A stretch of DNA of 64,000 nucleotides from Bin5 sp965204705. Its GTDB lineage: Bacteria > Chloroflexota > Anaerolineae > Caldilineales > Caldilineaceae. The stretch spans positions 558,001 through 622,000 of the forward strand of contig OZ242006.1 in the NCBI GenBank assembly GCA_965204705.1, written 5' to 3'. The translations under genes were made by a program, and so were the position numbers. Below are positions 62,694-64,000 of the stretch, one piece after another. The notes beneath the pieces were generated by a model that worked only from the letters and a program-made list of their open reading frames with translations, made no database searches and was not told the origin of the DNA. Numbering within the stretch: position 1 is the first letter of the stretch; each line of letters begins with the position of its first letter.

Positions 62694-63515
62694 TTGGCCC
62701 CAAAACTTGGACCACGAGCTAGGGTGTATGTGCGACGGTTTACGAGCGAGTCCCCCTGCCCACAAGGTGGACATGGGGAGTGGGACACCCCGCAGGTCAG
62801 CCACCCTACCGGACTCCGAATGGATGAAGGAAAAATCGCATGGTGGTAAAAGCGGAGGATGGGATAGCCGCAATGAACATCGGACCGCCACGACCTGTAT
62901 CCTATGACCAAGGCTATTCCGCTTGAATCCCAGTCTCCGGTTGGCGAAGATTAGCCGCCCTTGGGGGAAGTGACTGAAACCCAAATCCTAAATGTGCTGA
63001 TACCTATACATTGCCAGTACAACCCGCCGAAAGGGAACGACTTGCAGAGAGCAAGGGTAAGGGTACAAACAGGGAGTCTAAGCGATACTTTGCAGGGATT
63101 CGTTACGGAAACCGCACTTGCCTGAGTGCCGAGAGGCATAGGGCAACGGAGTCTCCATAGTAGTCTGGGAGACGGAAAGCCTCTTACATGGCGAAGGGAG
63201 ACAAGGGTGTCAGACGCCAAGTCAGAGAGACATGCGTAATGCAAACGCGTCGAACCTGTACTTGCCGTCATCCTGAAACGACGATGAGGGGAACGACACA
63301 CTGGAGAGCCGCGTGCGGTGAAAGTCGCAAGCACGATTCGGAGGGGGGCGGTAGGAAGAGTGCCTTAGGGCAACTCGCTTGCTGCCTGCCCTACAATGGA
63401 GCAAGTAACCCAGCCCGGGGAGGGACAGACCGCCCGTTCCCGTGCAGAACGCCACACATCCGTCGGAGTGCACCTTGTGTTTCCCGTTTCGTGGTCTGGT
63501 CACTGGGGCCAACCG
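62694..63515. mobile_element. IS3-end-bounded element carrying a group II intron remnant (~820 bp)
   Basis: The left end TTGGCCCCAAAACTTGGACC starts the same ~120-base block found at 45087. The right end CGTTTCGTGGTCTGGTCACT GGGGCCAACC closes at 63513. No transposase is present; the interior carries the group II intron remnant at 62975-63392. Confidence 0.65.
62975..63392 (+). ncRNA. Degenerate group II intron, domain V at 63306-63339
   Basis: Bases 63306-63339 are a 34-nt domain V: GAGCCGCGTGCGGTG, the AAAG tip, and GTCGCAAGCACGATTC. It is close to the textbook domain V and keeps the catalytic AGC. The following stem (GAGTGCC-TTAG-GGCAACTC with an extra A) and GCCCTAC at about 63392 look like domain VI and the 3' splice side. 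Upstream about 330 bases (GCATAGGGCAACGGAGTCTC, AACGACACACTGGAGAGCC) resemble other intron domains but no reverse transcriptase frame is present. It is an ORF-less or deleted intron. Its 5' limit is approximate. Confidence 0.65.
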
Positions 63516-63738
63516 TAAACTTCACAGCCTCGTCCTAAGACCGGGGTCACGCTCGAAGCAGTTGCAGTTCGCCTGCAATTGCATAATGTGTTCCCATGCC
63601 ATTGGCCTGGCCCGGTTGAGCGCATCGGGGCTAAACCGTTCGTGCTCATTTGTCATGTACCAGTGGGCAGACGGGTTACTAGGCCATAATGTGACGAACC
63701 GGGAGAGGCGTTGCAGTCCGGCAAGGAGGTCTTTAGCT

Positions 63739-63849
63739 ATGGGTAGTAGAACTGAAGGCCCGGATTGGAAAGGTGCGCTTATGATTCTAGCGGCTATTGG
63801 GCTGTTTGTTCTCGTTCCTGCCATGTGTGCCTATTTCGAAATCCCTTAG
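63739..63849 (+). CDS. Micro-protein with one membrane helix (36 aa)
   Basis: The frame reads MGSRTEGPDWKGALMILAAI and then GLFVLVPAMCAYFEIP. A very good ribosome site (AAGGAGG, 9 bases before ATG 63739) supports it. It is a single-pass membrane peptide of unknown role. Confidence 0.55.
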   Translation: MGSRTEGPDWKGALMILAAIGLFVLVPAMCAYFEIP

Positions 63850-64000
63850 TTTTCGCTGCGAACGGAGAACGCAAACAACGGGTTGGAGTCGGCGGTGGGC
63901 TTGGAGTCTGTGTCGCCTGAACAATGGGAGGCGGCATTGGCTGGCCTTCAGGCCTGGGGCCCTCGAACCAGTCCGGCGGACCATGCCAGCAACTGACAAT
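63850..64000. other. Window end, no gene seen
   Basis: The last 151 bases show no clear frame or repeat. Confidence 0.4.

Overview
The window looks like a contig from an uncultured Chloroflexota bacterium, probably of the Caldilineaceae type. This is an inference. It rests on the GC-rich Chloroflexota-style gene content of the left part: DUF1800/DUF1501 pairs, LplABC-type sugar uptake with large Tat/lipobox binding proteins, phytanoyl-CoA dioxygenases, DUF2961, DUF4926 and NHL-repeat proteins. Gene boundaries there are also full of heptanucleotide repeats. I saw no rRNA, tRNA or CRISPR array.

Bases 1-24,250 are host-type metabolic DNA. They hold a 5'-truncated GH88-like hydrolase, a tandemly duplicated DUF1800 gene followed by DUF1501 and an NHL beta-propeller, two phytanoyl-CoA-dioxygenase-type oxygenases, toxin-antitoxin leftovers (a MqsA-like tail, and HicB with a truncated HicA), two paralogous membrane proteins, a DUF2961 protein and DUF4926. 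A minus-strand carbohydrate uptake cluster follows: two paralogous binding proteins, two permeases, a Cache-type lipoprotein and a very divergent chaperonin-like protein, with no ATPase subunit.

Bases 24,700-57,000 are a dense defence island of clearly different base composition. From left to right it contains: (i) a plus-strand operon of a PLD-nuclease/SF2-helicase fusion, a 73-aa protein, a DndD-like SMC ATPase and a 151-aa protein; (ii) facing it, a minus-strand operon of SspB(DUF4007)-SspC-SspD plus a GHKL ATPase, with a divergent cysteine desulfurase SspA, which together form a single-strand DNA phosphorothioation system; (iii) a 998-aa helicase; (iv) a Kiwa system (KwaA/KwaB) preceded by two translationally coupled micro-ORFs; (v) an SspE-like DUF262/DUF1524 protein; (vi) an AAA_21 ATPase + DUF4276 pair; (vii) a tight four-gene operon of a coiled-coil protein, a P-loop-less protein, a BrxD-like ATPase and an SNF2 helicase, with no PglX/PglZ; (viii) a predicted phosphorothioate-reading HNH endonuclease. 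Partial direct duplications (the sspA 3' end and the SNF2 helicase 3' half) and short remnants of one IS3-type element bracket several modules, suggesting repeat- or IS-mediated assembly of the island.

Bases 57,000-64,000 are mobile-element debris: two group II intron remnants with recognisable domain V, an IS1595-type transposase with an in-frame stop, an intact-looking IS5/IS427-type element and IS3 remnants. A few small or membrane proteins and a secreted fibronectin-III/Pro-Thr-rich protein lie among them.

The best candidates for undescribed biology are the BrxD-like/SNF2 four-gene operon, the GHKL ATPase fused into the sspBCD operon facing the PLD-helicase/DndD-like operon, the coexistence of phosphorothioate modification with a phosphorothioate-type restriction enzyme, and the micro-ORFs coupled to Kiwa.
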